A stretch of DNA of 44,107 bases, taken from contig NZ_PKUB01000016.1 of assembly GCF_002868845.1 (NCBI RefSeq), positions 1-44,107 of the forward strand, given 5' to 3'. Positions 9,169-19,414 of this stretch are shown here, one piece after another (position 1 is the first letter of the stretch; each line of letters opens with the position of its first letter). The position numbers were made by a program, and so were the translations under genes. The notes beneath the pieces were generated by a model. The model worked only from the letters and a program-made list of their open reading frames with translations. It had not been told where the DNA came from and made no database searches. This DNA is from Desulfuromonas sp. (GTDB lineage Bacteria; Desulfobacterota; Desulfuromonadia; Desulfuromonadales; BM501).

Positions 9169-10035
9169 TTATTCCCGCAGCACCTTCACCACCGCCGAGA
9201 AGTCCTCTTCCCCCCGGCCACTCTCAACCGCCCGTGCATAAACCAGGCTCGCCGCGTCGGCCCCCGGCAGATCAAGGTCCGCCTCCCGGGCCACGCCCTT
9301 GGCCTGCTGCAATCCCTCGAAGACGTACTTCAGAGCCAGATTGCGCGAGAAGTCGCCCCGGGAGATGGAGCGCCCCTTCGCGGTGAACAGGGGCGAGGCG
9401 ACCCCGCCCGACTCGAGCACTTCCAGAACCTTCTCGGCACTGAACCCGAGCTTGTTGCCGAGCACGAGACCCTCGGCGAGGGCCTCCATCAGCTCCGCCT
9501 GAACGAGGTTGACCACGTACTTCATGCGGGTCCCGTCGCCCAAGTTGCCGACGTTGATAATGTTGAGAGCGAAATGGGAGAATGCTTCCCGGCAACGGCC
9601 CAAAAGAGCGGGATCGCCACCGACCAGAAGGGTGACCAGGCCGTCGGCGGCATGCTCCCGGGTACCCCAAACCGGGGCTTCGAGGAACATCACCCGGCGC
9701 CGGGCGGCCTCCTCGGCGAGTTTCAGGGTGGCCTCCAGGGAATGAGTGCCCATATCGACGAGGATAGTGTCGGCGGCAATCCCTTTCAGGATTCCCTTTT
9801 CGCCATAGATCGCGGCCTGCATTTGCTCTTTTTCGGACAGAATAACGATCACCATGTCCCTGTCCCGGGCCGCCTCCGCGGGGTCGGAAGCCCCCTTGGC
9901 GCCCCGGTTTTCCAGGGCCCGCATCTCCTCGGGATTGGAATCGAAAACCGTGAGGTCGTAATGCCCCTTCATCAGGTTGGTCGCCAGATACCTGCCGACC
10001 GTTCCGAGCCCGACAAAACCGATCTTCTTGATCAT
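9169..10035 (-). CDS. NAD(P)-dependent beta-hydroxyacid dehydrogenase (3-hydroxyisobutyrate dehydrogenase family)
   Basis: A 288-residue soluble oxidoreductase of the 6-phosphogluconate/3-hydroxyisobutyrate dehydrogenase superfamily, a group that reduces or oxidises short beta-hydroxyacids or semialdehydes. The Rossmann motif GFVGLGTVG lies at residues 6-14, the substrate-loop motif is APVWGT (usually APVSGG), and the catalytic Lys sits in GDGTRMKYVVN near residue 170. The C-terminal all-helical domain is complete. The ATG at 10035 is preferred because it has GGAGG 8 bases upstream and starts MIKKIGFVGLG; an in-frame ATG at 10092 would add 19 residues rich in Lys and has no good ribosome site. 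It is a single-gene unit with its own terminator. The substrate cannot be told from the sequence; the Trp in the substrate loop hints at non-standard specificity. Confidence 0.88.
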   Translation of the reverse strand: MIKKIGFVGLGTVGRYLATNLMKGHYDLTVFDSNPEEMRALENRGAKGASDPAEAARDRDMVIVILSEKEQMQAAIYGEKGILKGIAADTILVDMGTHSLEATLKLAEEAARRRVMFLEAPVWGTREHAADGLVTLLVGGDPALLGRCREAFSHFALNIINVGNLGDGTRMKYVVNLVQAELMEALAEGLVLGNKLGFSAEKVLEVLESGGVASPLFTAKGRSISRGDFSRNLALKYVFEGLQQAKGVAREADLDLPGADAASLVYARAVESGRGEEDFSAVVKVLRE

Positions 10036-10137
10036 GTGCAGCCTCCGCTTTAGGGAAAACAAATTGTATTTTTTTACTTTAATTCCTTTCATTCTTCAAA
10101 TCAACACAAATAACCGGAGAATCCCGTCGTGTCCAAT

Positions 10138-10163
10138 GAAAAAAGGCGGCACATCGCCGCCTT
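10138..10163 (-). terminator. Rho-independent terminator downstream of the protease gene
   Basis: The 8-bp stem AAGGCGGC / GCCGCCTT (10143-10150 with 10156-10163, loop ACATC) is followed on the minus strand by six T. It lies about 230 nt past the protease stop. Its core is nearly identical to the terminator after polA at 16444-16473. Confidence 0.65.
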
Positions 10164-10396
10164 CTTGCGTCAGCCCCCGGAAGGGGCAAACAGACCCCCC
10201 TGCCGAATCGGGAAGGACATCTCAGGTGGTGCACTTACGAGTAGAATCTCCCCCCCCCACCAAAAAGGACAGGAACAGGGCAGAAAAACCCATCACTATT
10301 CGACCAGCAACTGCGGGGAAGCACAATGTCCAAAAAGGGCGGTTGCGAATAAATATCCGTCCTTAGCAGAAGCGAAAATGATCCTTGGCTATCAGC
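10164..10396. other. Non-coding gap after the protease, lower GC, with a C9 tract
   Basis: About 230 nt between the protease stop and its likely terminator. It is visibly less GC-rich than the surroundings and contains a run of nine or more C near 10250. Small open frames on the plus strand here have no ribosome site and no recognisable product. No RNA gene was recognised. Confidence 0.4.
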
Positions 10397-13300
10397 CTAA
10401 CGGATTCGTAGACGGTCCAACTTAAGAGAACCTCCTCTGACTTTCAAACTGCCATTGAGGGTCGACTCGCTGCCGGGAGGCTCATCGAAACCACAGCCGT
10501 ACCCTCCGCGCAGGGTAACAAAGTCCCCCGAGGAGTCGAAAACAACGTCCCCGTCAAAGACCTGATCCAGGAGCATTACCGTGTCTCCGTCGAGGGCGGC
10601 GGAGAGGGCCGAGGGGATGTCGGCATAGTCGCCCCCCGCCGAGAGGCGGACCGGGCCGCTGCCGCAGGCCTGGACGCTGATCAGGTCGGTCAGGGTGACA
10701 GTGTCGGCGGCCCCCCCGGCGGTAGCGGTGAGGGAGACGCTGTAGACCCCGGGAGCGGCGTAGACGTGGACGGGGTTCTGTTCGCTGCTGCTGCCGCCGT
10801 CCCCGAAGTCCCAGATCCAGGCGGTCGGGCCGCCGAGGCTGGCGTCGGTGAAGCTGACCGGCAGGGAGGCCTCCCCGGCCAGGGGCGCCGCCGTGAAGTC
10901 GGCGTCCGGGGCGACCTCGAGGGTATAGCTCCCCGTCGCCTGCTGGTCGTCGGCGTCGGTGGCCTGCAAGGTGAAGGCATAGCTGCCCGCCTGCTCCGGG
11001 GTGCCGGCGAGGCTGCCGGCGGTGTCGGCGGACAGCCCGGCCGGCAGCGCCACGGCGACCAATTCCCAGGCGATGGGCGGCCAGCCCCCGGCGACCAGCT
11101 CCGCCGTGTAGGGGGTTCCGGCCCGGGCCGCGGCCAAGGCCGGGCCGGTCGCCTCCAGGGGGGGGGCGTAAGCGAGGTACTTGCGGGTCCTGATATCCCA
11201 GCCGTGGCCGTTATACTCGCTGCCGGCGGTGTAGAAGTTGTCCTGCCCATCGACGGCAATCGCCTTGCAGAAGCGCCGGTCAGGGGAGAGCTCGGTCCAC
11301 AGCTCGTTGCCGTCGGGATCGTACAGGGCGATGCCGCAGTGGTCGTCCCGGTCCTGCGCGACGTAGATATGCCCCTCGCTCCCCAGGGCGAGGCCGTAGC
11401 CCTGGCCTGATCCCGGCAGGCTCCGGGACCAGCGCAGGCTCCCGCCGCCACTGTACTTGTAGAGCCTGGAATAGCCGATGACGAAGACGTTGCCGTCGGC
11501 GTCGACGGTCAGGTGCTCGCCGCTGGTGGAGGGCAGGTTCCGCCACCACCGCATCTCCCAGGAGGGGCCGTAGCGTGCGATCAGAGGGCCCCCGCCGACC
11601 AGCTTGCCAGTGAGGTAGATGTCCCCGCCGGTGTCGGTGGCAATGCCGTAGTAGTAGAATTCCGTTAAGACCTCCTCGCCGAGAGGGGTGCCGGCGGCGG
11701 CGAAGGTGACAACGAAAGAAGGGGAACTCGCGTAGCGGCCGACGCCGAGGACGTAGACCTGCCCCTGCGGGCCGAGAGCGACCCCCCGCGCCTCGACGTT
11801 GTTGCCATGGTGGCGGAGCCAGAGCTGGCCGCCGGCGGAGTCGTACTTGGCGAGGATCAGGTCTTGGGGAGTCTGGATGTTGTTCCCGGCCACGTAGACG
11901 CTGCCATCGGCGGCCACGGTCAGCCGTGCGCCCTCACAGGCCTCCCAGGACGCGCTCCAGAGCAGGACGCCGGCGGCGGTGTACTTAAGCAGGGTGTACT
12001 CGCCGAGGACGTAAATGTTGCCAGCGGGGCCGAGGGCGAGACGTTCCCCCCACCCCGAATAGGCCTGGACCCAGTCCAGATGGGGGGGGCCGCGCACCTC
12101 GAGGCTCAATTCCCGGCTGGAGGAGAACTGGCCGTCGGCGACCGCCGCGGTGAAGGCGAACGGCCCCCGCTCAGCGGGGGTGCCGGCGAGCTCGCCACTG
12201 GTGGCGTCGAGGGCGAGGCCGGTGGGCAGGCTCCCGCCGATAAGCGTCCAGGCGTATGGGGGCGTCCCCCCGGCCGCCTCGAGGGTCTGGGCATAGGGCG
12301 CGACGGCGATGCCCCAGGGCAGTGAGGCGGTTTGGATCACCGGCTCGCTGGAAACGGTGATGCTCAGGGCGCATGTAGCAGTGACGGCCCGGGCGTCGGC
12401 GACCTCGACGGTGAAGGCATAGGTGCCGAGCTCGCTGGCGGTCCCGGCGATCACCCCGCTGACGCCGTCGAGGGCCAGGCCCGCCGGCAGGGCACCGCCG
12501 GTCAGCGTCCAGGCGTATGGGGGCAGGCCGCCGCTGGCGGCGAGGGGTTCGCTGTAGCTCGCCCCCTGCGGGGCGGGCGGCGGGGCAGAGGTCGTCACCG
12601 ACAGGGGGGCGTAGCCGACGGGCAGGGAAAAGGCCCGCGCGGCCGTAAAGCCGTTGACGTCGGTCAGCCGCACGGTAAAGTCGAAGCTCCCCGTCTCGAG
12701 GGGGACGCCACCGAGCTCGCCGCTGGCGGCGTCGAGGAGCAGCCCCTCGGGGAGGACGCCGGCCGCGATCGTCCAGGCGTAGGGGGGCAGGCCGCCGCTG
12801 CCGGCCAGGGTCTGCTGGTAGGAGGCCTGGTAGAAGGCGGATGGGAGGGAGGCGGTGACGATCTGCAGCCCCTGGTAGACGCTGATGGTGTAGGCGCGGC
12901 TGGCGGTGGCCGCGGCGGCATCGGTGGCCTGCAGGGTGAAGGTGAAGTCGCCCTGCTCGGTCGGCACCCCGGTGATGGTCGCGCCGGCGCCGTCCAGGGA
13001 CAGGCCGGGGGGGAGGCTGCCGGCGGCCAGGCTCCAGGTGTAGGGGGGTACGCCCTGGGCGGCGACCAGCTCCTGCGCATAGGGGACGCCCTGCTGGCCG
13101 TTGGCGACCTGCAGGGTGCCGATTCCGAAGGCGTCGAGGTACTTGACGGTGAGCACGCTGTCGTCGGCGGCACGGCCGGTCACGACGATGCCGCCCAGGC
13201 CGTCGGCGGCGACGGCGTACCCATAATCATAACCCTCGCCGCCGTAGCCGTTGACCCCCAGCCGGTTGCCGGCGGCGTCGTAGCTGATGGTCAGCACGTC

Positions 13301-16060
13301 GTGGTCGGCGCCGTTCCAGACCACCCCGGTCACGTGCACCCTGCCGCGGGGGTCGACCCCCACGCCCTCGGCGTACTCGTCGGAAAGGTGGTCGTAGCCC
13401 CTGGCCCAGAGCTGGTTGCCACCGGCGCCGATCTTGACGACCAGAAAGTCGCTCGATCCCGGCCCCAGGCGACACTCGCCGGCGAGATAGAGGTTGCCGC
13501 CCCCGTCGAGCTCCAGGTCGGAGCCGAAGCTGCCGTAACCGGCAAGGCCGTAGCTGCCGGACCAGAGCAGGTTGCCCTCCAGGTCGTACTTGCGGACCAC
13601 GGTGCCGTTGCCGAGGTCCTGGGTGGAGATGAAGACGGTGCCGGCGACATAGACTCCGCTGGCATCCGCCGCCACCGCCACCGCCTCGTCCTCCGCACCG
13701 CTGTCGTAGCTGCGGGCCCAGAGCTGATTGCCGTCTTCATCGTACTTAACCGTCAGAAAGTCGTACTGCCCCCAGTCACCGCTGGGGCCGGTGACGTAGA
13801 CCCCACCCTCCCCGTCGAGGGCGATCCCCACCCCCTCCTCTGCCGCGCCACCGTCGTAGGTGCGCTGCCAGAGCAACTCCCCCTGCGGGTCGAACTTGAC
13901 GGTGGAAAAATCATTGTCCTGGGTGCCGTAGACCCTTGCCGCGACGTAGATCGCCCCGGCGGCGTCGACCGCCAGGTCGTTGGCCCCACCGCCGAGGCTG
14001 CGGTCGAAGGTCCGCGACCAGAGGAGGTTGCCGTCCCCGTCGTACTTGAGCAACAGGATGTTGCCGCTGGCCTTCCCCGCCACCACGATGCTGCCATCGG
14101 GCAGGACGGCGACCCCGGCGCCGAAGTTCTCGTACCCCTCGGCGTGGTGCCGGCTCCAGAGCTCGAATTCGCTGTTGACGACCAGGCTCAGGTCGGCGCC
14201 GGCGGTCGCGCCGAGGGTGTCGCCGGCCTGGACCGAGAAAGCGTAGACGCCGCTCGCCTCCGGGGTACCGGCGATCTCGCCGCTGGCGCCGTCGAGGACC
14301 AGGCCGGGGGGCAGGGACCCCCAGGTCAGCGACCAGGCGTAGGGGGGCTGTCCGCCCTCGGCCTGCAGGAAGACGCTGAAGGGCTTCTCTACCGAGCCGT
14401 GGTAGAGGGCGACGGGGACCATCTCCAGGGGGGGCAGGTCGAAGGTCTCGCTGCCCGCCGGCGATGAGAAGGTCAGCCGGTCGCTGCCGCTGGTGGGAGT
14501 CCAGGTCCCGACAAAGACCCCGTCGCCGGCGGCCTGGTCGGGGGCGACGCCGTCATCGGCCAGCTGGACCATCCCGCCGTGGGCGTCGTCGACCGAGACC
14601 GGGCCGACGGCCGCACCGCAGTTGATGCTGATCGCCTCGAGGGTCTCCGGCACCCCGACGACCAGCTCCCCCGGGTACTGGACGACCGCGAGCAGAGGGC
14701 TGTCGGTGCAGCCAAGGGCGCCGGCGGCGTTGAGGCGCCGGCCGGTGATCGTCACCCCCTCCATGGCGGCGGTCCCATCGGCGCCGGCGAGCATCAGATT
14801 GCGTAGCGCCCGCCAGTCCCGCCCGGCGTCCTGGGCCGCGAGCAGGGCGGCCAGGCCGGAGACGTGGGGGGTAGCCATGGAGGTCCCCGAGTAGAGCTCG
14901 TAGTTGTTCCCGGGGGTCGAGCTGAGGATGTCCACCCCCGGCGCCCCCAGGTGCACCGTCTGCCGGCCGTAGTTGCTGAACCAGGCCAACCCGTCTTCGT
15001 GGTCGGTGGCGGCGACGGCGAGGATGCTGGGCAGGTCGTAGCCGTCGGGGTAGGAGGGGGTGACGTCGTTGTTCCGACCGTCGTTGCCCGCGGCGGCCAC
15101 GAACAGGATCTCCCGCTGGGCGTCGATGGCCGCGGCCAGGGCCGGGTTGTTCCCCCCGCCGCCCCAGCTGTTGCTGGTGACGACGATGTTCTCCCCCCGG
15201 TCCCGGAGAGCCTTGACGTAGTCGAGGCACCCGATGGCGCCGGCGTCGTCCCCGTAGCCGTCGGCATCGAGGAACTTGCAGGCGACCATGCTCACGTTCC
15301 AGTTCACCCCCGCCACGCCGACGCCGTTGCCGCCGACGGCGCCGATGGTCCCCGCCACGTGCTAGCCGTGCCCGGCATCGTCCATCGGGTCGCTGTCGCC
15401 GTTGCAAGTGTCGATGCCGTGGACGTCGTCCACGTAGCCGTTGCCGTCGTCGTCGACGCCGTTACCGGCGATCTCCCCCGGGTTGGTCCAGACGTTGCCG
15501 GCCAGGTCCTGGTGGTTGTAGTCGATTCCCGTGTCAATGATCGCCAACACCACGCCATCGTCGCCGGTGGCGATGTCCCAGGCCGCCGGGGCGTCGATGT
15601 CGGCGTCGGCAGTGCCACCGGTCTGGCCGGTGTTATGCATCCCCCAGAGTTCATTGAATCGAGGGTCGGAAGAAAGCAGGCGGGCTCGACGACGGTAGTT
15701 TGGCGCAACGTACTCCACGTCCGGGTCGGCCCCATAGAGGCTGACGGCCTCCTCGACACTGAGCCCCTTTTTTAGTTTGACCCATTCGACCTTGTCCGAC
15801 CTGAACTCCTTAATTATTTTGGAGCCGTGCTTTTTGTGAAACTTATCCTTCCTGCCCGAGGCCACTCCCTTCTTAAACTTGAGCAGGATCTCACCCTCTT
15901 TGAATTCTTCAGCGGATGGTTCCCCCCCCTTGGCCTTAGCATGCGTTTTCTGGTCCTTGGACAGCTTGCCTCCTGGGGGCACGGTCGCAACTTGCAACGC
16001 GGAAAAAGCCGAACTGGAGATCAGGAAAAGGAAGAGGATCAGGCAGGCTACTCTGAGCAT
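10397..16060 (-). pseudogene. Large secreted subtilisin-type (S8) protease with beta-propeller, Ig-like and PKD domains, interrupted by one in-frame TAG
   Basis: Read through, this is a 1887-residue exported protein. A signal peptide (MLRVACLILFLFLISSSAFSA) precedes a pro-domain (about 50-125, GEILLKFKKG...VEYVAPNY) and the S8 catalytic domain: Asp176 in AIIDTGID, His231 in GHG, Asn326 in AAGND and Ser394 in YSGTSMATPH. Then come a putative Ig (He_PIG) repeat, about seven SBBP propeller repeats (LLKYDGDGNLLW type), four more He_PIG repeats (PPYAWTL..G.LP.GL.LD), a second seven-bladed region, a sixth He_PIG, a PKD domain (WIWDFGDGGSSSEQNPVHVY) and a short beta-rich tail. TAG at 15364-15362 replaces the residue between HG and HVAGT of the active-site motif (usually HGTHVAGT or HGSHVAGT). 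The ATG at 16060 is placed six bases after GGAGG. The nearby T2SS is a plausible exporter. Confidence 0.85.
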
Positions 16061-16202
16061 CATTGGCCTCCGGGGAAAAGATTCAGCGACGAGACATGCC
16101 GCCTCTCCCAATGACCGGCAAGGGCTGGACATGCTATCGCTGGCCACCTGGATGTCTAATCGAAACCCACACACTTAAGGCTTTATAGTTAATTTAAGCT
16201 AA

Positions 16203-16218
16203 TGCAAAAAACAGTCCA
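16203..16218 (-). promoter_or_regulatory. Possible sigma-54 promoter for the protease gene
   Basis: On the minus strand TGGAC (16218-16214) and TTGCA (16207-16203) place GG and GC exactly 10 bases apart, the spacing required by sigma-54. The rest of the -24 element is poor (TGGACTG against TGGCACG). The start would be near 16192, leaving a leader of about 130 nt. Confidence 0.35.
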
Positions 16219-16440
16219 GCCCCCTCCTCTTTTTCAAGCCCCTTGTTTTTCATCGTATTGACGGCCACTTAGCCACCCGCAGGTCAATTTCCGCGTGAGT
16301 TCATTCGCCCGGACAGGGGGATATCCCCTCGGGCAGGAGGCCGTCTGGGGCAAAAGCCCCAAACAACCAGGCAGAGGCGAGGGCGATCGCGCTTCTACCA
16401 TGCCGCATGGGGCCAATCTAAAACCAGCCGCCCCCCTTTG
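16219..16440. other. Structured intergenic region upstream of the protease
   Basis: No gene is visible. The stretch contains several inverted repeats: GGGGATATCCCC (near 16318-16329), GGGGCAAAAGCCCC (near 16348-16361), and ACGGCC (about 16261) complementary to GGCCGT about 80 nt further on. It may hold activator sites for the possible sigma-54 promoter or an unrecognised RNA. It does not match the c-di-GMP riboswitch core. Confidence 0.35.
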
Positions 16441-16443
16441 ACC

Positions 16444-16473
16444 AAAAAAAAGGGCGGCAAATCGCCGCCCTTT
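16444..16473 (-). terminator. Rho-independent terminator after polA
   Basis: A perfect 10-bp stem AAAGGGCGGC / GCCGCCCTTT (16449-16458 with 16464-16473, loop AAATC) is followed on the minus strand by eight T in total. It lies 64 nt past the polA stop. Confidence 0.85.
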
Positions 16474-16536
16474 GAGTCTCTGTTTTTCCCCATGCAAACA
16501 AGGCCCCCAAGCCAAAGCCCAGGTCTCCACGCGTCC

Positions 16537-19212
16537 CTAATGCGCTTCGCGCCAGTTCGCCCCCACCCCCATATCCACCACCAGGGGCACATCGAGGGGC
16601 ACCGCCCCCTCCATCTCCTTCCGGACCAGCTTTTCAACCCTCTCCAGCTCTTTCTTCGGCACGTCGAAGACGAGTTCGTCGTGCACCTGGATCACCATCT
16701 TCGCCCCCAGGCCCTCCCGCTCCAGCCGCTCGTGGATGTGCACCATGGCGACCTTGATGATGTCGGCCGCCGAGCCCTGAATGGGATAGTTGATGGCGTT
16801 GCGCTCGGCGTAGCCGCGAATCGCGCCGTTCCTGGAATGGATCTCGGGAACGGCGCAGCGCCGCCCGAGCATGGTCGTGACGTAAAGCTTCTCGCGGGCC
16901 TCCTGGCGCTTGCTCTCCATGAAGTCGAGGATGCCGGGATAGCGGGCAAAGTAACTATCGATAAATATTTTCGCCTCCTTGTTGCTGATACCGAGGTCCT
17001 TGGCGAGACTGAAGGCTCCCATGCCGTAGAGGACGCCGAAGTTGATCGTCTTGGCCTGGCGGCGCATCTCCGACGTCACGGTCTCGGGGAAAACGCCGAA
17101 GATCTCGCTGGCGGTGCGCGCGTGAATGTCCTCGCCCGCCAGGAAAGCCTCTTTGAGAGCGGGCTCGGCGGCCATGTGAGCGAGAATGCGCAGCTCGACC
17201 TGGGAGTAGTCGGCGGCGAGCAGGACGTTCCCCTCTGCGGGAATGAACGCCTCGCGGATGCGCCCGCCCTCCTCTGTGCGGATGGGGATGTTCTGCAGGT
17301 TCGGGTTGCTCGAAGAGAGGCGGCCGGTGGCGGTCACCGCCTGGTTGAAACTGGTGTGGATGCGCCCGGTCTCGGGGTGGACGAGCTTCGGCAACGCCTC
17401 GGTGTAGGTCCCCTTGAGCTTGGCCAGGGAACGGAAGTCGAGGATCTTGGCGGCAATCGGCTGCTCCTCGGCGAGCTTGGAAAGGACCTCGACGTTGGTG
17501 GACCAGCCGGTCTTGGTCTTTTTTCCCTTCGGCAGCTCAAGGCGCTCGAAGAGAACCTCGCCGAGCTGCTTCGGCGAGGCAACGTTAAAGGGGCCGCCGG
17601 CGAGCCGATGGATCTCCGTCTCGAGGGCATCGAGCTTGATCTCCATCTCGCGGGTCAACCCATGAAGGAAGTCGGCATCGATGCGCACCCCGGCCGTCTC
17701 CATGTCGGTGAGCACTTTGACGAGGGGCATCTCGACCTCGGCGAAGAGCTTCTCCTGATCGGTCTCGGCGAGCTTCGGCAGCAGCACCCCTGCGAGGCGC
17801 AGGGTGATGTCGGCGTCCTCGGCGGCGTAGGGGACCGCCCGCTCGATTTCGACCTCGTCGAAACAGACCTGGTTCTTGCCGCTGCCTGCGACCTCGCTGT
17901 AGCTGATCGTCTTGTAGCCGAGAAGATCGCTGGCGAGGGCGTCCATGCCGTGAGAGGTCGCCGCCGGGTTGGCGAGGTAGGAGGCGACCATGGTGTCGGC
18001 CGCAAGCCCCGCCACCTCGATCCCTGCGCGGCGCAGCACCAGCAGGTCGTACTTGGCGTTCTGGGCGACCTTCGGGCGCTTCGGGTCCTCGAGAATCGGC
18101 CGCAGCCGCTCGAGGACCGCGGTGCGGTCGAGCTGCGCGGGGGCCCCGAGGTAGCGGTGGGCGAGGGGAATGTACCAGGCCTCGCCGGCCTTGACGGCGA
18201 AGGAGATGCCGACCAGGTCGGCGCGGGTAGCGTCGAGGCTCGTCGTCTCGGTGTCGAAGGCGATGCGCCCCGCCGTCTCGAGCTTCTCGATCAGCGCCGC
18301 GAAGTCCTCTTCGGTCAGCACGCCCCGGTAGCCTTCGCCGCTCGAACGCTCCTCGACGGAGAACTCCTGGATCAGTCGGTGGAACTCCATCTCCTTGAAG
18401 ATCGCGGTAAGGGCCCCGCGGTTCGGCTCCGAAAGGGCGAAGGCGTCGTAGTCCGCCTCTATCGGGACGTCGTCGAGGAGGGTCACGAGCCGGTGAGAGA
18501 GGCGCGCCTGCTCGGCGAACTCGATCAGGTTCTCCCGGCGCTTCGGCTGCTTGATCTCGTCGACCCGGGCGAGGAGGGTCTCGAGATCGCCGTACTCCTT
18601 GATCAGGACCACGGCGGTCTTCTCCCCGATCCCCGGCACCCCGGGGACGTTGTCGGAGGAGTCGCCGGCCAGCGCCTGCACCTCGACGACCTTGTCCGGG
18701 GAACCGCCGAAACGCTCGGCGACCTCGGCGGGTCCGGAGACGACGTCCTTCATGGTGTCGAGCAGGCGCACCTTATCGGAGACGATCTGCATCAGGTCCT
18801 TGTCGCCGGTGACGACGGTAACGTCCATCCCCTCCTTCTCGAAGCGCCGCGCCAGGGTGGCGATGATGTCGTCGGCCTCGTACCCGTCCAACTCCAGCGC
18901 CGGCATGTTGAAGGCCTCGACGGTCTTCTTGATGATCGGGATCTGCGGCACCAGGTCCTCGGGCATCGCCGAACGGTTGGCCTTGTACTCGGGGTAGATC
19001 TCCTTGCGGAAGGTCGGCCCCTTGGCGTCGAAGATCACCGCCAGGTGGTCGGGGGCGTGCTCGCGCACAACCTTGAGGAGCATGTTGGTAAAGCCGTAGA
19101 CGGCGTTGGTGGCGAAGCCCTTGCTGTTGGAGAGGTGGCGGATAGCATAATAGGCCCGGTAGATATAGCTGGACCCGTCGATGAGATAGAGCCTCTGGGG
19201 CTGGTCGGACAT
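16537..19212 (-). CDS. polA: DNA polymerase I
   Basis: An 891-residue polymerase for Okazaki-fragment maturation and repair synthesis. It has three domains. The 5'-3' exonuclease starts LYLIDGSSYIYRAYYAIRHL and includes YEADDIIATLA and GDKDLMQIV. The 3'-5' proofreading domain has its Asp-x-Glu intact in AFDTETTS near residue 320. The polymerase domain has motif A ADYSQVELRILAH (about 666), motif B RRQAKTINFGVLYGMG (about 714) and motif C QVHDELVFD (about 841). The ATG at 19212 is chosen over the one at 19254 because GAGGTGA lies just upstream and the homologous start is MSDQPQRLYLIDGS. It ends GVGANWREAH followed by TAG, the normal family C-terminus, showing that TAG works as a stop here. It is divergent from gspC and followed by a strong terminator. 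Confidence 0.98.
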   Translation of the reverse strand: MSDQPQRLYLIDGSSYIYRAYYAIRHLSNSKGFATNAVYGFTNMLLKVVREHAPDHLAVIFDAKGPTFRKEIYPEYKANRSAMPEDLVPQIPIIKKTVEAFNMPALELDGYEADDIIATLARRFEKEGMDVTVVTGDKDLMQIVSDKVRLLDTMKDVVSGPAEVAERFGGSPDKVVEVQALAGDSSDNVPGVPGIGEKTAVVLIKEYGDLETLLARVDEIKQPKRRENLIEFAEQARLSHRLVTLLDDVPIEADYDAFALSEPNRGALTAIFKEMEFHRLIQEFSVEERSSGEGYRGVLTEEDFAALIEKLETAGRIAFDTETTSLDATRADLVGISFAVKAGEAWYIPLAHRYLGAPAQLDRTAVLERLRPILEDPKRPKVAQNAKYDLLVLRRAGIEVAGLAADTMVASYLANPAATSHGMDALASDLLGYKTISYSEVAGSGKNQVCFDEVEIERAVPYAAEDADITLRLAGVLLPKLAETDQEKLFAEVEMPLVKVLTDMETAGVRIDADFLHGLTREMEIKLDALETEIHRLAGGPFNVASPKQLGEVLFERLELPKGKKTKTGWSTNVEVLSKLAEEQPIAAKILDFRSLAKLKGTYTEALPKLVHPETGRIHTSFNQAVTATGRLSSSNPNLQNIPIRTEEGGRIREAFIPAEGNVLLAADYSQVELRILAHMAAEPALKEAFLAGEDIHARTASEIFGVFPETVTSEMRRQAKTINFGVLYGMGAFSLAKDLGISNKEAKIFIDSYFARYPGILDFMESKRQEAREKLYVTTMLGRRCAVPEIHSRNGAIRGYAERNAINYPIQGSAADIIKVAMVHIHERLEREGLGAKMVIQVHDELVFDVPKKELERVEKLVRKEMEGAVPLDVPLVVDMGVGANWREAH

Positions 19213-19338
19213 CTGGTCACCTCGGCTTGGAATGGGTGGATTGAGCGTTGGCAATTATTCCACAGGACAGGTCAAAGCAAAAGGACAAAGGGGGATTTTT
19301 TCAATGATTTCAGACTCCCGCTGCGCCCCCCAAGATCC

Positions 19339-19367
19339 TTGATTTTTGAAAAAATACCCTGTAGGCT
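19339..19367 (+). promoter_or_regulatory. Candidate promoter for the gsp operon
   Basis: TTGATT (19339-19344) and TAGGCT (19362-19367) are spaced by 17 bases in an AT-rich stretch upstream of gspC, the only sizeable gap before the operon. The -10 match is moderate. Confidence 0.4.
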
Positions 19368-19414
19368 ATGCTTTTAATTTTCCGGACATCCCTCTGACCC
19401 GACCCGAGACCTCG

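Noticed and set aside
12332-14467. Long open frame of 711 codons on the plus strand opposite the protease
   Set aside because: It mirrors the repeat-rich minus-strand gene, has low-complexity Gly/Ala/Val composition and no ribosome site. It is a GC-driven shadow.
8625-15364. Programmed frameshifting or selenocysteine as the explanation for the interrupted genes
   Set aside because: The frame does not change at any of the stops, and all are TAG, not TGA.
16175-16440. c-di-GMP (GEMM) or other known riboswitch upstream of the protease
   Set aside because: The conserved core sequences were not found on either strand, and most of this stretch lies upstream of the likely transcription start.
16438-19377. 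979-codon open frame on the plus strand opposite polA
   Set aside because: polA is certain on the minus strand. This frame is its antisense shadow and runs across the polA terminator and start.
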